The position numbers were made by a program, and so were the translations under genes. Shown here one piece after another: positions 54,931 through 63,814 of a stretch of 64,000 nucleotides of DNA. The stretch lies in the NCBI GenBank assembly GCA_900637705.1, contig LR134390.1, forward strand, positions 1,736,001-1,800,000. Direction: 5' to 3'. Every line of letters starts with the position of its first letter. Within the stretch, counting starts at the first letter, position 1. The notes beneath the pieces were generated by a model. It ran no database searches. It saw only the letters and a program-made list of their open reading frames with translations, and was not told where the DNA came from. The DNA is from Fusobacterium varium. Lineage in GTDB: Bacteria; Fusobacteriota; Fusobacteriia; Fusobacteriales; Fusobacteriaceae.

Positions 54931-55341
54931 CTATTTTTTTATAAAAATCATTTCCTCTTCTTTTTCGTTACTAAGTATTAGTTTATCCCCATCTTCTTTT
55001 ATTGTTTTTGCATTTTTCAAAAGAGTAAGATATTGATCTTCAACTATCATTTTATCTCTAGGTCCAGCCATTTTAGTTGTAGCCAAAGCTCCTATATTTA
55101 TAGTTCCATTATTTATGTCTGCTTTTCCAAAGAATCTATTTATTCCAGCAAATCCAAATATTCTTCCCTCTTTATCAAATCCTATAGTCAGATTATTTTC
55201 TGCAAAAAGATTAGTAAGTGTATATTCATTACCAGCCACATTTTTAAGTGATACCTCAACAGGAACTTCTACTTTAACTGGTGTAGAACTACAACCCACC
55301 ATAAGCACCAAAGCTGCTAAAAAGATAAATATTTTTTTCAT
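54931..55341 (-). CDS. META domain lipoprotein (HslJ-like)
   Basis: The 136-residue protein has a lipoprotein signal (FLAALVLMVGCSSTP), then a META domain: EYTLTNLFAENNLTIGFDKEGRIFGFAGINRFFG, the NIGALATTKMAGP segment, and LLKNAKTIKEDGDKLILSN at the end. HslJ-like proteins are outer-membrane or periplasmic lipoproteins of unclear function linked to stress or motility in other bacteria. It is the first gene of a minus-strand pair with the HD phosphohydrolase gene. Confidence 0.88.
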   Translation of the reverse strand: MKKIFIFLAALVLMVGCSSTPVKVEVPVEVSLKNVAGNEYTLTNLFAENNLTIGFDKEGRIFGFAGINRFFGKADINNGTINIGALATTKMAGPRDKMIVEDQYLTLLKNAKTIKEDGDKLILSNEKEEEMIFIKK

Positions 55342-55516
55342 TATTAAACCACCTCATATATTTTTTTGTATCTTCTATAAAATTATACAACAAATAAGTA
55401 CTTCTGTACAGATTAACAAAATATATTTTATTTCATATTTTACTTATTTGGTATCTCTTAATTTAAGTATTATTATAAATTATCTTTAGAGAAAAATAGA
55501 TTAAAGGAGGAATTTT

Positions 55517-55753
55517 ATGAGATTATACAATGAAAGTGGTCAAGCAGTAAATTTTGGAAATACCAGAATTGCAGCAAGTGGAAATGAACGTGTAGGACAA
55601 AATGATTTAAAAAATTTAATTTTGAATGGTACTTCATATCCTATACAATTTAATACAGGAAGAACTATTCAAAATGAAGATCATTATCTTATAATTAGAG
55701 GAAGTACATTTTGGTTATGTAATTCTGCCCATGATGATATTGGACATTATTAA
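55517..55753 (+). CDS. hypothetical 78-residue protein
   Basis: The ATG follows AGGAGG. The protein starts MRLYNESGQAVNFGNTRI and has YLIIRGSTFWLCNSAHDD near the end; it looks beta-rich and compact, with no signal peptide. I recognise no family. It is a single gene with a strong terminator 33 bases after the stop. Confidence 0.6.
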   Translation: MRLYNESGQAVNFGNTRIAASGNERVGQNDLKNLILNGTSYPIQFNTGRTIQNEDHYLIIRGSTFWLCNSAHDDIGHY

Positions 55754-55785
55754 TTATAGAATAAAATTATTTTTCTAAATATGTG

Positions 55786-55813
55786 AAGAAGCAGGATTTT
55801 ACTCCTGCTTCTT
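55786..55813 (+). terminator. terminator after the 78-residue gene
   Basis: AAGAAGCAGGA (55786-55796) pairs perfectly with TCCTGCTTCTT (55803-55813), loop of six. Confidence 0.9.
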
Positions 55814-56289
55814 TAATGTTATATTAAACATAATATTTTAGAGATAATATTATATTGTTAGGGCTTAATTAATAAAAATTTATATTTAATACTACTTTAT
55901 TATTAATTTTTACACTTATCATTCTATAAAATTTTTACTTTTCTTATTTACAATTATATATTATAAACAAGATAAATTCAACTATATATATCATTTATTA
56001 TTATACAAATTTTATAGAAAGAATATTCTTTTTTTCAATTTACTTTCTAGTTTTTCACTTCATTTCCTTTGCTTTTATAAATACAAATCATTTATTTTTT
56101 TATTAAATTTATTCTTTTTTAATTGTTTTTCCTAAAATTTAGATTTAAAATATCAATTTTTATATTCTAAAACTTATATATTGATTTACAATATATATTA
56201 TTGCATAAATAAAATTTATATTATATAATTAGGTACAAGAAGAAATTCTTAAGAACATTGCCCATAGTAATGTATATGTCAATTAATTT
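55814..56289. other. AT-rich intergenic stretch
   Basis: I find no ORF with a ribosome binding site. It is among the most AT-rich stretches of the window, with many ATATAT and TTTATT words. The leader of the small membrane protein begins at its right end. Confidence 0.35.
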
Positions 56290-56336
56290 TTCCTTCCAAT
56301 ATTTTTTATTTGACCAGATGAAAGTATTGGAAGGAA
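56290..56336 (+). promoter_or_regulatory. strong hairpin in the leader of a small membrane protein gene
   Basis: TTCCTTCCAATA (56290-56301) pairs perfectly with TATTGGAAGGAA (56325-56336), 12 base pairs, 26 bases ahead of the start codon. There is no T-run right after it, so it is more like an mRNA-stabilising or translation-control element than a terminator. Confidence 0.6.
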
Positions 56337-56361
56337 CTCCAAATCAATTAGGAGAGAAAAA

Positions 56362-56505
56362 ATGGAAAAAATATTATTATATATTATTGCTATTTTAATA
56401 ATTTTTGTTGTTAAAAATTGGATTTACTCTACTCTTATTCCATTTCTTTTTCTTATAGCATTATTAATAGTAATTCCAAGCTTAATAATAAAAAATAAAA
56501 GCTAG
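56362..56505 (+). CDS. 47-residue two-span membrane protein
   Basis: ATG follows TAGGAGAG. The protein is a short basic-ended hydrophobic peptide with two likely membrane helices (LLYIIAILIIFVV and TLIPFLFLIALLIVIPSLII) joined by KNWIYS. A terminator follows at once. With the strong hairpin in its leader, the unit resembles a type I toxin gene or a small membrane regulator. No family is recognised. Confidence 0.6.
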   Translation: MEKILLYIIAILIIFVVKNWIYSTLIPFLFLIALLIVIPSLIIKNKS

Positions 56506-56530
56506 AAAGATTAAAGTCTTCCTAGCTTTT
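56497..56530. terminator. terminator after the 47-residue gene
   Basis: AAAAGCTAG (56497-56505) pairs with CTAGCTTTT (56522-56530), with a further AAAG/CTTT pairing inside and T-rich sequence after it. It starts within the stop codon of the gene. Confidence 0.85.
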
Positions 56531-56607
56531 TTATTTTCCATATAATTAAACAAATTCTTTTAAAACTACAACAATAGGTTCTAGTCCATATTATATTTTT
56601 TATAAAT

Positions 56608-57321
56608 TTAATTGTTGAGAAATTTCATAGTTTCAATCATAACTTTAGAGAAATTATCCCTTATTACAAGTTGAGCTTTTCCATCTTGTGATGTAGGTGT
56701 TTCATTCAAAATAACAAGACTTTTTCCAGAAAAATAATTCAAATAATATGCTGCTGGATAAACTGTTAAACTTGTACCAATAATTACCAAAGTATCTGCT
56801 TTTTCTATTTCACTTATAGCTTTAGATGTAATTTCTTCATCAAGCATTTCCCCATAAAGTGTTACTTGTGGTCTGACTATTCCACCACACTCACAATTAA
56901 AAGATGTATTTTCAATTTTCCCACATGACAGACAATACCATTTCTTTAGTGTTCCATGGAGTTCCAGAACATTTTTACTTCCAGCTGCCTGATGAAGGTC
57001 ATCTATATTTTGTGTAATAACAGCTTTCACTTTCCCCATTTTTTCTAACTCTGCTATTGCTTTATGTCCAGCATTAGGTTTTATATCATTTATAGATAAT
57101 TTTTCTATAAGATATCTATCAAAAATATCTCTATGTGAAAAAAAGAAATCATGGCTCAATATCTCCTCTGGTTCATATCCCATATAGCTTCTATCATTAT
57201 AAAGTCCATTTTTACCACGAAAATCACGTAATCCAGAATCAGTTGAAGCCCCAGCCCCTGTAAATACTACTATATATTTACTATTTTTTATTATTTCAGC
57301 AAATTCTCTTATCTTATCCAT
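56608..57321 (-). CDS. cobB: Sir2 family NAD-dependent deacylase
   Basis: The 237-residue protein has the sirtuin set: VVFTGAGASTDSGLRDFRG, TQNIDDLHQAAGS with the catalytic histidine in LELHGTL, a zinc site (WYCLSCG and NCECGG, four cysteines), and VIIGTSLTVYPAA for NAD. It removes acyl groups from lysine in proteins using NAD. The Asp in GASTDSG replaces the more usual Ile/Ala-Ser turn, which occurs in bacterial classes. It is a single gene on the minus strand, ahead of the divergent aldo/keto reductase gene. Confidence 0.95.
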   Translation of the reverse strand: MDKIREFAEIIKNSKYIVVFTGAGASTDSGLRDFRGKNGLYNDRSYMGYEPEEILSHDFFFSHRDIFDRYLIEKLSINDIKPNAGHKAIAELEKMGKVKAVITQNIDDLHQAAGSKNVLELHGTLKKWYCLSCGKIENTSFNCECGGIVRPQVTLYGEMLDEEITSKAISEIEKADTLVIIGTSLTVYPAAYYLNYFSGKSLVILNETPTSQDGKAQLVIRDNFSKVMIETMKFLNN

Positions 57322-57525
57322 AGGTACCTCCTATTTCTTTTTTTAATTTATCCTTTGTATCATTATACTATATTTTTCAATTTAAATTGAGTATATTTTT
57401 CAACTTTTTAAGTAATATTTAATTCCATCAATCTCTAAAAAATACCAGCTGTAAAATAAATATATTTTCTTTTGCCAGCTTCTTAATTTTACAATTAAAC
57501 ATCACTTATTTATTTTATAAAATAA

Positions 57526-57554
57526 TTGTTATCATAAAAAAAATGAGTTATAAT
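57526..57554 (+). promoter_or_regulatory. promoter of the aldo/keto reductase-aminotransferase pair
   Basis: TTGTTA (57526-57531) and TATAAT (57549-57554) are 17 bases apart, 38 bases ahead of the start codon, in the gap divergent from cobB. Confidence 0.7.
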
Positions 57555-57591
57555 TATAATAGAACTATTAATTTAATACAAGGGGGAATAT

Positions 57592-58437
57592 ATGTACAAA
57601 TTAAGAAACGGTGTAGAAATACCAGAAATAGCTTTTGGGACTTGGAAAATTACTGATCCAGAAGTATGTAGAAAAAGTGTAAAATTTGCTTTGGAAACTG
57701 GATATAGACATATTGACACTGCAATGATATATAAAAATGAAGAATTTGTTGGAAAGGGAATTAAAGAATTTTTAGCTGAAAATAAGAATATCAAAAGAGA
57801 GGATTTTTTTATTACTACAAAAGTGTGGAATTCAGATCAAGGATATGATTCTACTTTAGCTGCTTTTGAGCTTTCTCTAAAAAAATTAGCTCTTGATTAT
57901 GTAGATCTTTATCTTATTCATTGGCCTAATACTCCTAACATGAAAACTACTATTGATACTTGGAAAGCTCTTGAGAAACTTTATAAAGATAAAAAAGTAA
58001 GAGCTATTGGTGTCTGCAACTTTGAAATTCATCATTTTGAAGAACTGCTTCCAGAGGCAGAAATCATACCTATGATTGATCAGATAGAACTTCACCCATT
58101 AAATCAACAATTGAAGTCAAGAGCATACTGCAAAGATAAAGGTATTATAGTTGAATCTTGGAGTCCATTAATGCAAGGAAATCTTGAAAATGATGTTATT
58201 GAAAAAATTGGAAAAGTACATGGTAAAACTGTTGCACAGGTTATTCTTAAATGGCACCTTCAATCAGGACTTCTTCCACTACCAAAATCTGTAACTCCAT
58301 CAAGAATAAAAGAAAACAAAGATCTAAACTTTGTTCTTTCTAATGAAGAAATGGATACTATCAATGCTCTAAATAAAGAGGAAAGATTTGCAACTCACCC
58401 AGATAATATGAGTTCTGGTTTTGAAAAATTAAGATAA
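57592..58437 (+). CDS. aldo/keto reductase
   Basis: The 281-residue protein has the AKR tetrad: Asp and Tyr in RHIDTAMIYKNEE, Lys in FFITTKVWNSD, His in DLYLIHWP. GVCNFEIHHFEELL and the closing LPLPKSVTPSRIKEN bind the nicotinamide nucleotide. It reduces aldehydes or ketones with NADPH; the substrate is unknown. GGGGG precedes the ATG. The aminotransferase gene begins 31 bases later, so the two probably share a message. Confidence 0.93.
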   Translation: MYKLRNGVEIPEIAFGTWKITDPEVCRKSVKFALETGYRHIDTAMIYKNEEFVGKGIKEFLAENKNIKREDFFITTKVWNSDQGYDSTLAAFELSLKKLALDYVDLYLIHWPNTPNMKTTIDTWKALEKLYKDKKVRAIGVCNFEIHHFEELLPEAEIIPMIDQIELHPLNQQLKSRAYCKDKGIIVESWSPLMQGNLENDVIEKIGKVHGKTVAQVILKWHLQSGLLPLPKSVTPSRIKENKDLNFVLSNEEMDTINALNKEERFATHPDNMSSGFEKLR

Positions 58438-58468
58438 ATTAAACAAATATCTATGGAGGAAACATTAA

Positions 58469-59649
58469 ATGAAATATAATTTTGATGAAATAATTGATAG
58501 AAGCAAAACAAATTCTAGAAAATGGAATCCTGAAATATATAAAAATACATATAATGGAAAAACTGATCTGCTTCCTTTATGGGTAGCAGACATGGATTTC
58601 AAAGTTGCTCCAGCTATACTTGACAGCTTACAAGCTGTTCTTGCTCATGGTATACTTGGGTATACTGCAGCTGATGAAGAATATTTTCAAGCTATTATTG
58701 ATTGGAATAAAAACAGAAAAAACGTAGATTTAAAAAAGAATGGATAATCTTCACTAATGGAGTTGTTCCAGCTCTTAATTATATGATACAAACTTTTACT
58801 GAAGAGGGTGATTCTATCCTTATTCAAACTCCTGTATATCACCCATTCAGAATATCTACAGAGAATAATAATAGAAAAATAGTTACTAATCCTCTAATAG
58901 ATACTAATGGCTACTATACTGTAGATTTTAATGATTTTGAAAAGAAAATAATTGATAATAATGTTAAAATGTTTATTCTCTGCAACCCTCATAATCCAGT
59001 AGGAAGAGTGTGGACAAAAGAAGAACTTGAAAAAATGGGAGAAATCTGCTTAAAACATAATGTTCTTGTAGTATCTGATGAAATTCATTCTGACCTTATT
59101 TTTAAAGATAGTAAATTTACTTCATTTCTTACTTTAAAAGATGAACTTAAAAATAATTGTATAGTATGTACAGCACCGAGCAAAACATTTAACCTTGCTG
59201 GACTTCAGACTTCTCTTATCTTAATAGCAGATGATGAAATAAGAGAAAAATATAAAAATACCCTTATGAAAATAAGACTTGAAACTCCAAGTACTTTTGG
59301 TATAGAAGCTATTAAAGCTGGTTATATGCACTCTGCTGAATGGCTTGATGAATTAATTGATTATCTTGATGAAAATAGAAAATTCATTGAGGAATATATT
59401 AAAGAAAATATGCCTGGTGTAAAATATTTAAAACCTGAAGGTACTTATCTGGCATGGATAGACTTCAGAAACGTATTAAAACCTGGAGAAACTTTAGAGG
59501 AAATATTTGAAGATAAAGCTAAAGTTGCTATTGATTATGGTAATTGGTTTGGAGAAGAGGGAGCAGGATATGTAAGACTTAATTTTGCTTGTCCTAAATC
59601 AATAGTTAAAGAAGCTCTTGATAGGGTTAAAAATGTAATATTTAAATAA
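58469..59649 (+). CDS. PatB/MalY-type aminotransferase, C-S lyase (frame broken by 1-nt loss)
   Basis: The frame stops at 58747, but one added A in the run at 58732-58737 turns LKKNG-stop into LKKEWIIFTNGVVPALNYMIQ and joins the rest, giving 393 residues, normal for the family. The PLP lysine is in TAPSKTFNLAGLQTSL. PLWVADMDFK near the start and LCNPHNPVGRVWTKEEL are typical. PatB/MalY enzymes are pyridoxal enzymes that cleave cystathionine or cysteine to release hydrogen sulphide, ammonia and pyruvate, or act as aminotransferases. It could be a source of sulphide in this organism. Confidence 0.92.
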
Positions 59650-59762
59650 AAGTCCTTCTTAATTCTAGGTAAAATTATGAATATAAAGTAGGCATGTAAA
59701 AAAATAAAGAGTGATTTGAATAGCTTTCTATGATAAAATTGAAATCATAGGAGGCTATTTTT

Positions 59763-60074
59763 ATGGGAAGAAAAAGAAGAAAAGATTCTAGTTTAACTAA
59801 AAGTAAAAAAATATTATTAAATTACTTATTTTATGGCTATATACCAGGATTAATTTTTATAATTATTTCTGATCTTCAAAAAGGTATAGACACAGATATA
59901 TCTTTAAATATGTTTAAAGGAAATTTCTTATTTGCTCTAATGGTATACCCTGTTTGCTACTTAGGAAGATATGCCCTTGTGGAAATATATAAATTATTTA
60001 TAAAAGTTCCTATTTTTTTAAAAATCTTAATTATTATAGCAATAACATTTCTATTCTATAAATATTTTAATTAA
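59763..60074 (+). CDS. hypothetical small membrane protein
   Basis: The 103-residue protein has a very basic start (MGRKRRKDSSLTKSKK) and about three membrane spans (GYIPGLIFIIISDL, LFALMVYPVCYLG, ILKILIIIAITFLFY-like). ATAGGAGGC precedes the ATG. I recognise no family. It has no partner gene on the same strand. Confidence 0.6.
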   Translation: MGRKRRKDSSLTKSKKILLNYLFYGYIPGLIFIIISDLQKGIDTDISLNMFKGNFLFALMVYPVCYLGRYALVEIYKLFIKVPIFLKILIIIAITFLFYKYFN

Positions 60075-60328
60075 TTATTGAAAATTATGCAAATAATTTT
60101 AAAAGTAGAAAAATATAGAACTAAATATTTTTACAAGAATAGAAATTAATATAATAATCTTATTGAAAAAATAATCAAAATAATAAAAAATAGGAGAGTT
60201 AGAAAAAACTAAGAATAATATCAACTTCATAGAATACATAAATTTCATACTAAAACATTATTTTCAAAAAAACTTTATACTCTCTTTATTAAAGCTGGTA
60301 AATTCAAAGTTAATATTCCCATTAAAAA
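60075..60328. other. AT-rich convergent gap
   Basis: There is no gene here. It is an A-rich stretch between the small membrane protein gene (plus) and the terminator of the cobalamin importer operon (minus). Confidence 0.35.
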
Positions 60329-60375
60329 AAGCTATTGCAGATTGATAATTTTTAATTAATCTGAACAGCCCTTTT
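60329..60375 (-). terminator. terminator of the cobalamin importer operon
   Basis: On the minus strand GGGCTGTTCAGATTAAT pairs with ATCAATCTGCAATAGCTTT over most of its length (60330-60374), followed by U. It sits five bases past the TSCPD gene. Confidence 0.65.
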
Positions 60376-60379
60376 TATT

Positions 60380-60625
60380 TTATCTTCCTGTCAACTCCAT
60401 AAGAATTTTACACAATTCCCTCATACATGAAGTTCCTCTTTCTCTACACTCGATATGGTATAGATCATTTATTATCTTATTTATCTCCATATCTCTCAGC
60501 AATATTTCAAAAGCTTTTGAATCTCCATCACAACAACCAAAAAATTTTACTTTTCTTAATATCCCATTTTCAACCTCTACACCAATTTCTTTTGCACATA
60601 CACCATTAGTTTTATATATTTCCAT
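60380..60625 (-). CDS. TSCPD domain protein
   Basis: The 81-residue protein is a stand-alone TSCPD domain: EIYKTNGVCAKEIGVEVENGILRKVKFFGCC, then the helical part and RERGTSCMREL with conserved cysteines (Cys9, the Cys pair at 30-31, and later Cys residues). TSCPD domains are also found at the C-terminus of B12-dependent (class II) ribonucleotide reductases, and the short form (TIGR03905-like) is widespread in anaerobes. It is the last gene of the operon for a B12 importer, 10 bases after the ATPase gene, which is a suggestive link. Function is unknown. Confidence 0.82.
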   Translation of the reverse strand: MEIYKTNGVCAKEIGVEVENGILRKVKFFGCCDGDSKAFEILLRDMEINKIINDLYHIECRERGTSCMRELCKILMELTGR

Positions 60626-60635
60626 ATTGCACCTC

Positions 60636-61381
60636 CTAGAATATTATAAGTGGTCTATCTGTTTTTGGGTGTTTTGCTATTTCACATTCTACCTCAAAAA
60701 CTTTTTTTATATTTTCCCTGGTAAATATCTCTTCAGGTTTTCCTTCAATTTCAATTTTTCCTTTTTTCATTCCATATATATAGTCGCAATATGAACTGGC
60801 AATATTCATATCGTGTATAACTGCTAAAATAGTTTTTTTAGTCTTTTTCACCAATTCCATTATCTGTATCTGATATTTTATATCCAAATGATTGGTAGGC
60901 TCATCTAATATCAATATATCACTATCCTGAGCCAATGCTCTTGCTATAAGTACTCTCTGCATCTCTCCTCCTGATAGTGTAAGAAAGCTTCTTTTTTTCA
61001 TTTCTTTCATTCCAACTGACTCTAAAGCCTCTTCTACCAATCCTTCTTTTTCTGAAGCAAATAAAGATTCCTGATGGGCATACCTACCCATTTCTACAAT
61101 CTCCTCTACAGTAAAATCAAAGTTCATATTTTGCTTTTGAGCTAAAACAGCCATTTTTTTAGCTAGGGCTTTTGATTTATAGTCACTTATTTCAATATTA
61201 TCAATTATTATTTTTCCATTCTCATATTTTAAAAATCTGTATATATTTTTAATAGTGTGCTTTTCCCACACCCATTAGCTCCTATGACACCTACAAATTT
61301 TTTTTCTTTAACTGTAAGAAAAATATCTTTAAGTATTTTTTTATCCTCTATAGAATACTCAAGCCCTTTCACTTCTATCAT
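60636..61381 (-). CDS. btuD: cobalamin ABC transporter ATPase (frame broken by 1-nt loss)
   Basis: The ATG at 61381 overlaps the end of the permease gene. The frame breaks in the T-run at 61246-61250; adding one base joins it and gives 248 residues. Walker A is GANGCGKST, signature LSGGEMQRVLIARAL, Walker B LILDEP, and the H-loop VIHDM. It powers import through the permease encoded just upstream. The B12 riboswitch ahead of the operon makes cobalamin, or a corrinoid, the likely cargo rather than an iron siderophore. Confidence 0.9.
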
Positions 61382-61382
61382 A

Positions 61383-62420
61383 TTATTCCCCTCCAAATCT
61401 GTATGCTTTTTTTCTTAACATATTCAAAAAGAAAGGTGCTCCAAACATAGAGGTTATAACTCCAATAGGAATTTCCTGAGAAACAAAAAGACTCCTTGTT
61501 ATAGTATCTGCAAGAACAAGAAATACTCCTCCCATGAGGATAGCACAAGGAATAACTTTTTTATGATTTCCTCCTATTATTCCTCTTGTTACATGAGGTA
61601 TAACCAAGCCTACAAAACCTATTATTCCTGTATTTGAAACTATTACTCCTGTTAAAAAAGTTGATACCAATACTATCATCAATCTTATCTTTTTTACATC
61701 TACCCCCAAAGCAACTGCATTTTCATCTCCTGTTACCAATATATTAAGTTCTCTATATTTAGGATATACAATCAAAAAAGATATCCCTAAACTAATAAGA
61801 GTAAATGGAATATATTTCCAATTGGCTCCACTGAAGCTTCCTGACATCCAAAATACAGCTCCTCTCAGTTCTTTTTCATTAGGTGCCATCATTATCATTA
61901 ATGTAGTTATTCCTGAAAAAAGAGATGACACAGCTACTCCTATTAAAACCAATCTTGTACTTGAAAAACCTCCAGCTCCTGCAAAATAGAAGACTATGAA
62001 AGCCGTCAAAGTTCCAAATATAAAAGCTCCCATTGGAACAGAAAACATTGTTCCCCCTAAAAATAAAATAGCCATTACAGCTCCTGTACTTGCTCCAGCT
62101 GATATTCCCAGTATATAGGGACTGGCTAAAGGATTTTTAGTTAAGCACTGCATAAGTATTCCAACTAATGCTAATGCTCCCCCTGCTGCCATTCCCATTA
62201 TTACCCTAGGTACTCTTAAATTCCAGACTATTATTTCTATGCTACTTTTCCATTCTCTATGAAAAATTTCTTTTCCAGAGCCTTTATTAACTATTATTTT
62301 CCATACATCAGTTCCCTTAAGAGATACAGAGCCTATTGTTACTGCAAAGGTTGAGCATATCAATAGAAGTATACATAATATCAAACAAAATATTTTGTAG
62401 TTCTTTAATAATTTTTTCAT
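61383..62420 (-). CDS. btuC: cobalamin ABC transporter permease (FecCD/BtuC family)
   Basis: The 345-residue protein has about ten membrane spans and the family motifs LRVPRVIMGMAAGGALALVGILMQ, NPLASPYILGISAGAS and IGFVGLVIPHVTRGIIGG (coupling helix). As in other BtuC-like proteins it forms a homodimer pore. It lies between the binding-protein and ATPase genes, with a 29-base gap upstream and stop-start contact downstream. The upstream riboswitch gives the substrate. Confidence 0.92.
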   Translation of the reverse strand: MKKLLKNYKIFCLILCILLLICSTFAVTIGSVSLKGTDVWKIIVNKGSGKEIFHREWKSSIEIIVWNLRVPRVIMGMAAGGALALVGILMQCLTKNPLASPYILGISAGASTGAVMAILFLGGTMFSVPMGAFIFGTLTAFIVFYFAGAGGFSSTRLVLIGVAVSSLFSGITTLMIMMAPNEKELRGAVFWMSGSFSGANWKYIPFTLISLGISFLIVYPKYRELNILVTGDENAVALGVDVKKIRLMIVLVSTFLTGVIVSNTGIIGFVGLVIPHVTRGIIGGNHKKVIPCAILMGGVFLVLADTITRSLFVSQEIPIGVITSMFGAPFFLNMLRKKAYRFGGE

Positions 62421-62449
62421 CTCTTCTCCATTTTAAATATTTCTATTTC

Positions 62450-63310
62450 TTATATCTCAGTATTATGAAACATTTTTGCCAGTTTTTTTACTGCATCTAC
62501 GTTTCTTATTCCAGCTGAAATATCTCCTAACCCTATCACTGCAAATTTATTATTTTTCACAGCATCAAGTTCCTTTATTGAGGATTTTTCCTTCAAATAC
62601 TCTATTTTTTTATCAACACTATTATCTCCATAATCTATAATCAATATCATATCAGGTTCTTCCATCAATACCTTTTCCCAAGTTCCATTTCCAAAACTTG
62701 CTTTAATATCTTTAAATATATTTTCTCCTCCTGCCAGTTCTATAATAGTGTTTCCTATTCCATTTCCCCCAACAACAAAAGGAAGTGTTTCTCCCCCATC
62801 ATATGGAAAAATTTTTATCTTTTCTTTTGGGAGTTTCTCTTTTATTTTCTTAAGCTCTTCTTTCATTTTAAAAACAATATTTTCAGCATTTTTTTCCTTA
62901 TCAAATATTCTTCCAAATTCTAAAATATCATTAAAGACATCATCTATATTGTTACTTTCCAAAGATTTCATAAAAAATACTTCTACTCCATTGCTATTCA
63001 ATTCTTCTATTGTTCCTAAATTAGAGGGCATACTTAATGACTTCCACCCTGTAACAAAGTCTGGATTCACAGAATAGAAAAGTTCTTTACTGGGATATTT
63101 AGCTGATAAAACAGGTATTTTATCATATTTTTCCTTCAACTCTGGAAGTATTTCATTATCCATGAAAGCTGTTCCTGCTAACTGTTCCTCTGCTCCTATG
63201 GCTAAAAGTATTTCTGTTGTAAATTGTGAAGTTGAAACAGCTCTCTGTGGAACTTTTCCAAAAGCAGTTATATTTAATACAAATATCCATAAAAGCAACT
63301 TTTTTAGCAT
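62450..63310 (-). CDS. btuF: cobalamin-binding protein of the ABC importer
   Basis: The start at 63310 (MLKKLLLWIF) follows TTTGGAGG; a longer frame uses a TTG inside that site. The 286-residue protein has a signal peptide (LLLWIFVLNITAFG) without a lipobox cysteine and a periplasmic-binding fold of type III (PQRAVSTSQFTTEILLAIGAEEQLAGT, MSGWKSLS-type YPSKELFYSVNPDFVTGW, EELNSNGVEVFF). It hands corrinoid to BtuC. It is the first gene of the operon, directly behind the riboswitch and its terminator. Confidence 0.9.
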   Translation of the reverse strand: MLKKLLLWIFVLNITAFGKVPQRAVSTSQFTTEILLAIGAEEQLAGTAFMDNEILPELKEKYDKIPVLSAKYPSKELFYSVNPDFVTGWKSLSMPSNLGTIEELNSNGVEVFFMKSLESNNIDDVFNDILEFGRIFDKEKNAENIVFKMKEELKKIKEKLPKEKIKIFPYDGGETLPFVVGGNGIGNTIIELAGGENIFKDIKASFGNGTWEKVLMEEPDMILIIDYGDNSVDKKIEYLKEKSSIKELDAVKNNKFAVIGLGDISAGIRNVDAVKKLAKMFHNTEI

Positions 63311-63343
63311 ATTTTCCTCCAAAAAATAAAAAAACCGTTCTTG

Positions 63344-63379
63344 AAATAAAAAGACGGCATAAAAATACCTTATCCGTCC
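63344..63379 (-). terminator. terminator in the riboswitch expression platform
   Basis: On the minus strand GGACGG (63379-63374) pairs with CCGTC (63357-63353) through a loop, followed by a run of U. It is placed between the riboswitch core and the btuF start, so B12 binding probably favours termination. Confidence 0.75.
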
Positions 63380-63394
63380 TCGCAGATATAGAAT

Positions 63395-63548
63395 AACTAA
63401 ATCTCTGGCAGTTCTCCTGACTTGACTTCATTTTACTCACAACCTTCCCAGCTACAGCCAGTGGCAACCTGCTTTCATCTGTCTTACAGTGGCGGGACCG
63501 TGCAGGAATTTAACCTGCTTCCCTTTTAATCAACTAAATGAACCATAG
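63395..63548 (-). promoter_or_regulatory. cobalamin riboswitch of the btuF operon
   Basis: On the minus strand the aptamer shows GGGAAGCAGGT near its start, then GGTCCCGCCACTGTAA, TGGGAAGG, and the B12 box AGTCAGGAGAACTGCC (about 63410-63425). These are the conserved parts of the AdoCbl-type aptamer in order. It lies 85 bases ahead of btuF and would repress import when B12 is plentiful. Confidence 0.95.
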
Positions 63549-63575
63549 ATTCTATTATATTTTACATTCGGGTTA

Positions 63576-63604
63576 ATTATACAATACTTCTTTTTTTTAG
63601 TCAA
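63576..63604 (-). promoter_or_regulatory. promoter of the btuF riboswitch transcript
   Basis: On the minus strand TTGACT (63599-63604) and TATAAT (63576-63581) are exactly 17 bases apart. The transcript would start about 20 bases ahead of the riboswitch core. Confidence 0.8.
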
Positions 63605-63766
63605 ATAAATAGTAAGGAATTTCCATTATCTACATTTTTAATTTTACAATTTCCCTATACAAAATGACTGTATTTTTCTAAACATTTCATAAAAATTTAA
63701 ATTTCTACTATTTTAATCTTTAATTTTAATTTTATAATCACTAAAAATATTTTTTATTTATTTAAG
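63605..63766. other. gap between divergent B12-controlled promoters
   Basis: Between the two opposed -35 boxes lie about 160 AT-rich bases with no ORF or strong hairpin. Confidence 0.4.
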
Positions 63767-63795
63767 TTGACATATTAAAAAAAATTTAGTACAAT
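63767..63795 (+). promoter_or_regulatory. promoter of the second cobalamin riboswitch
   Basis: TTGACA (63767-63772) and TACAAT (63790-63795) are 17 bases apart. The start site would be near 63802, about 18 bases before the aptamer. Confidence 0.8.
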
Positions 63796-63814
63796 CAGTT
63801 CTGTAATAAAATAT

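Noticed and set aside
61383-63310. Iron-siderophore importer as identity of the ABC system
   Set aside because: The protein families alone would allow it, but the cobalamin riboswitch directly ahead of the operon makes a corrinoid importer the better call.
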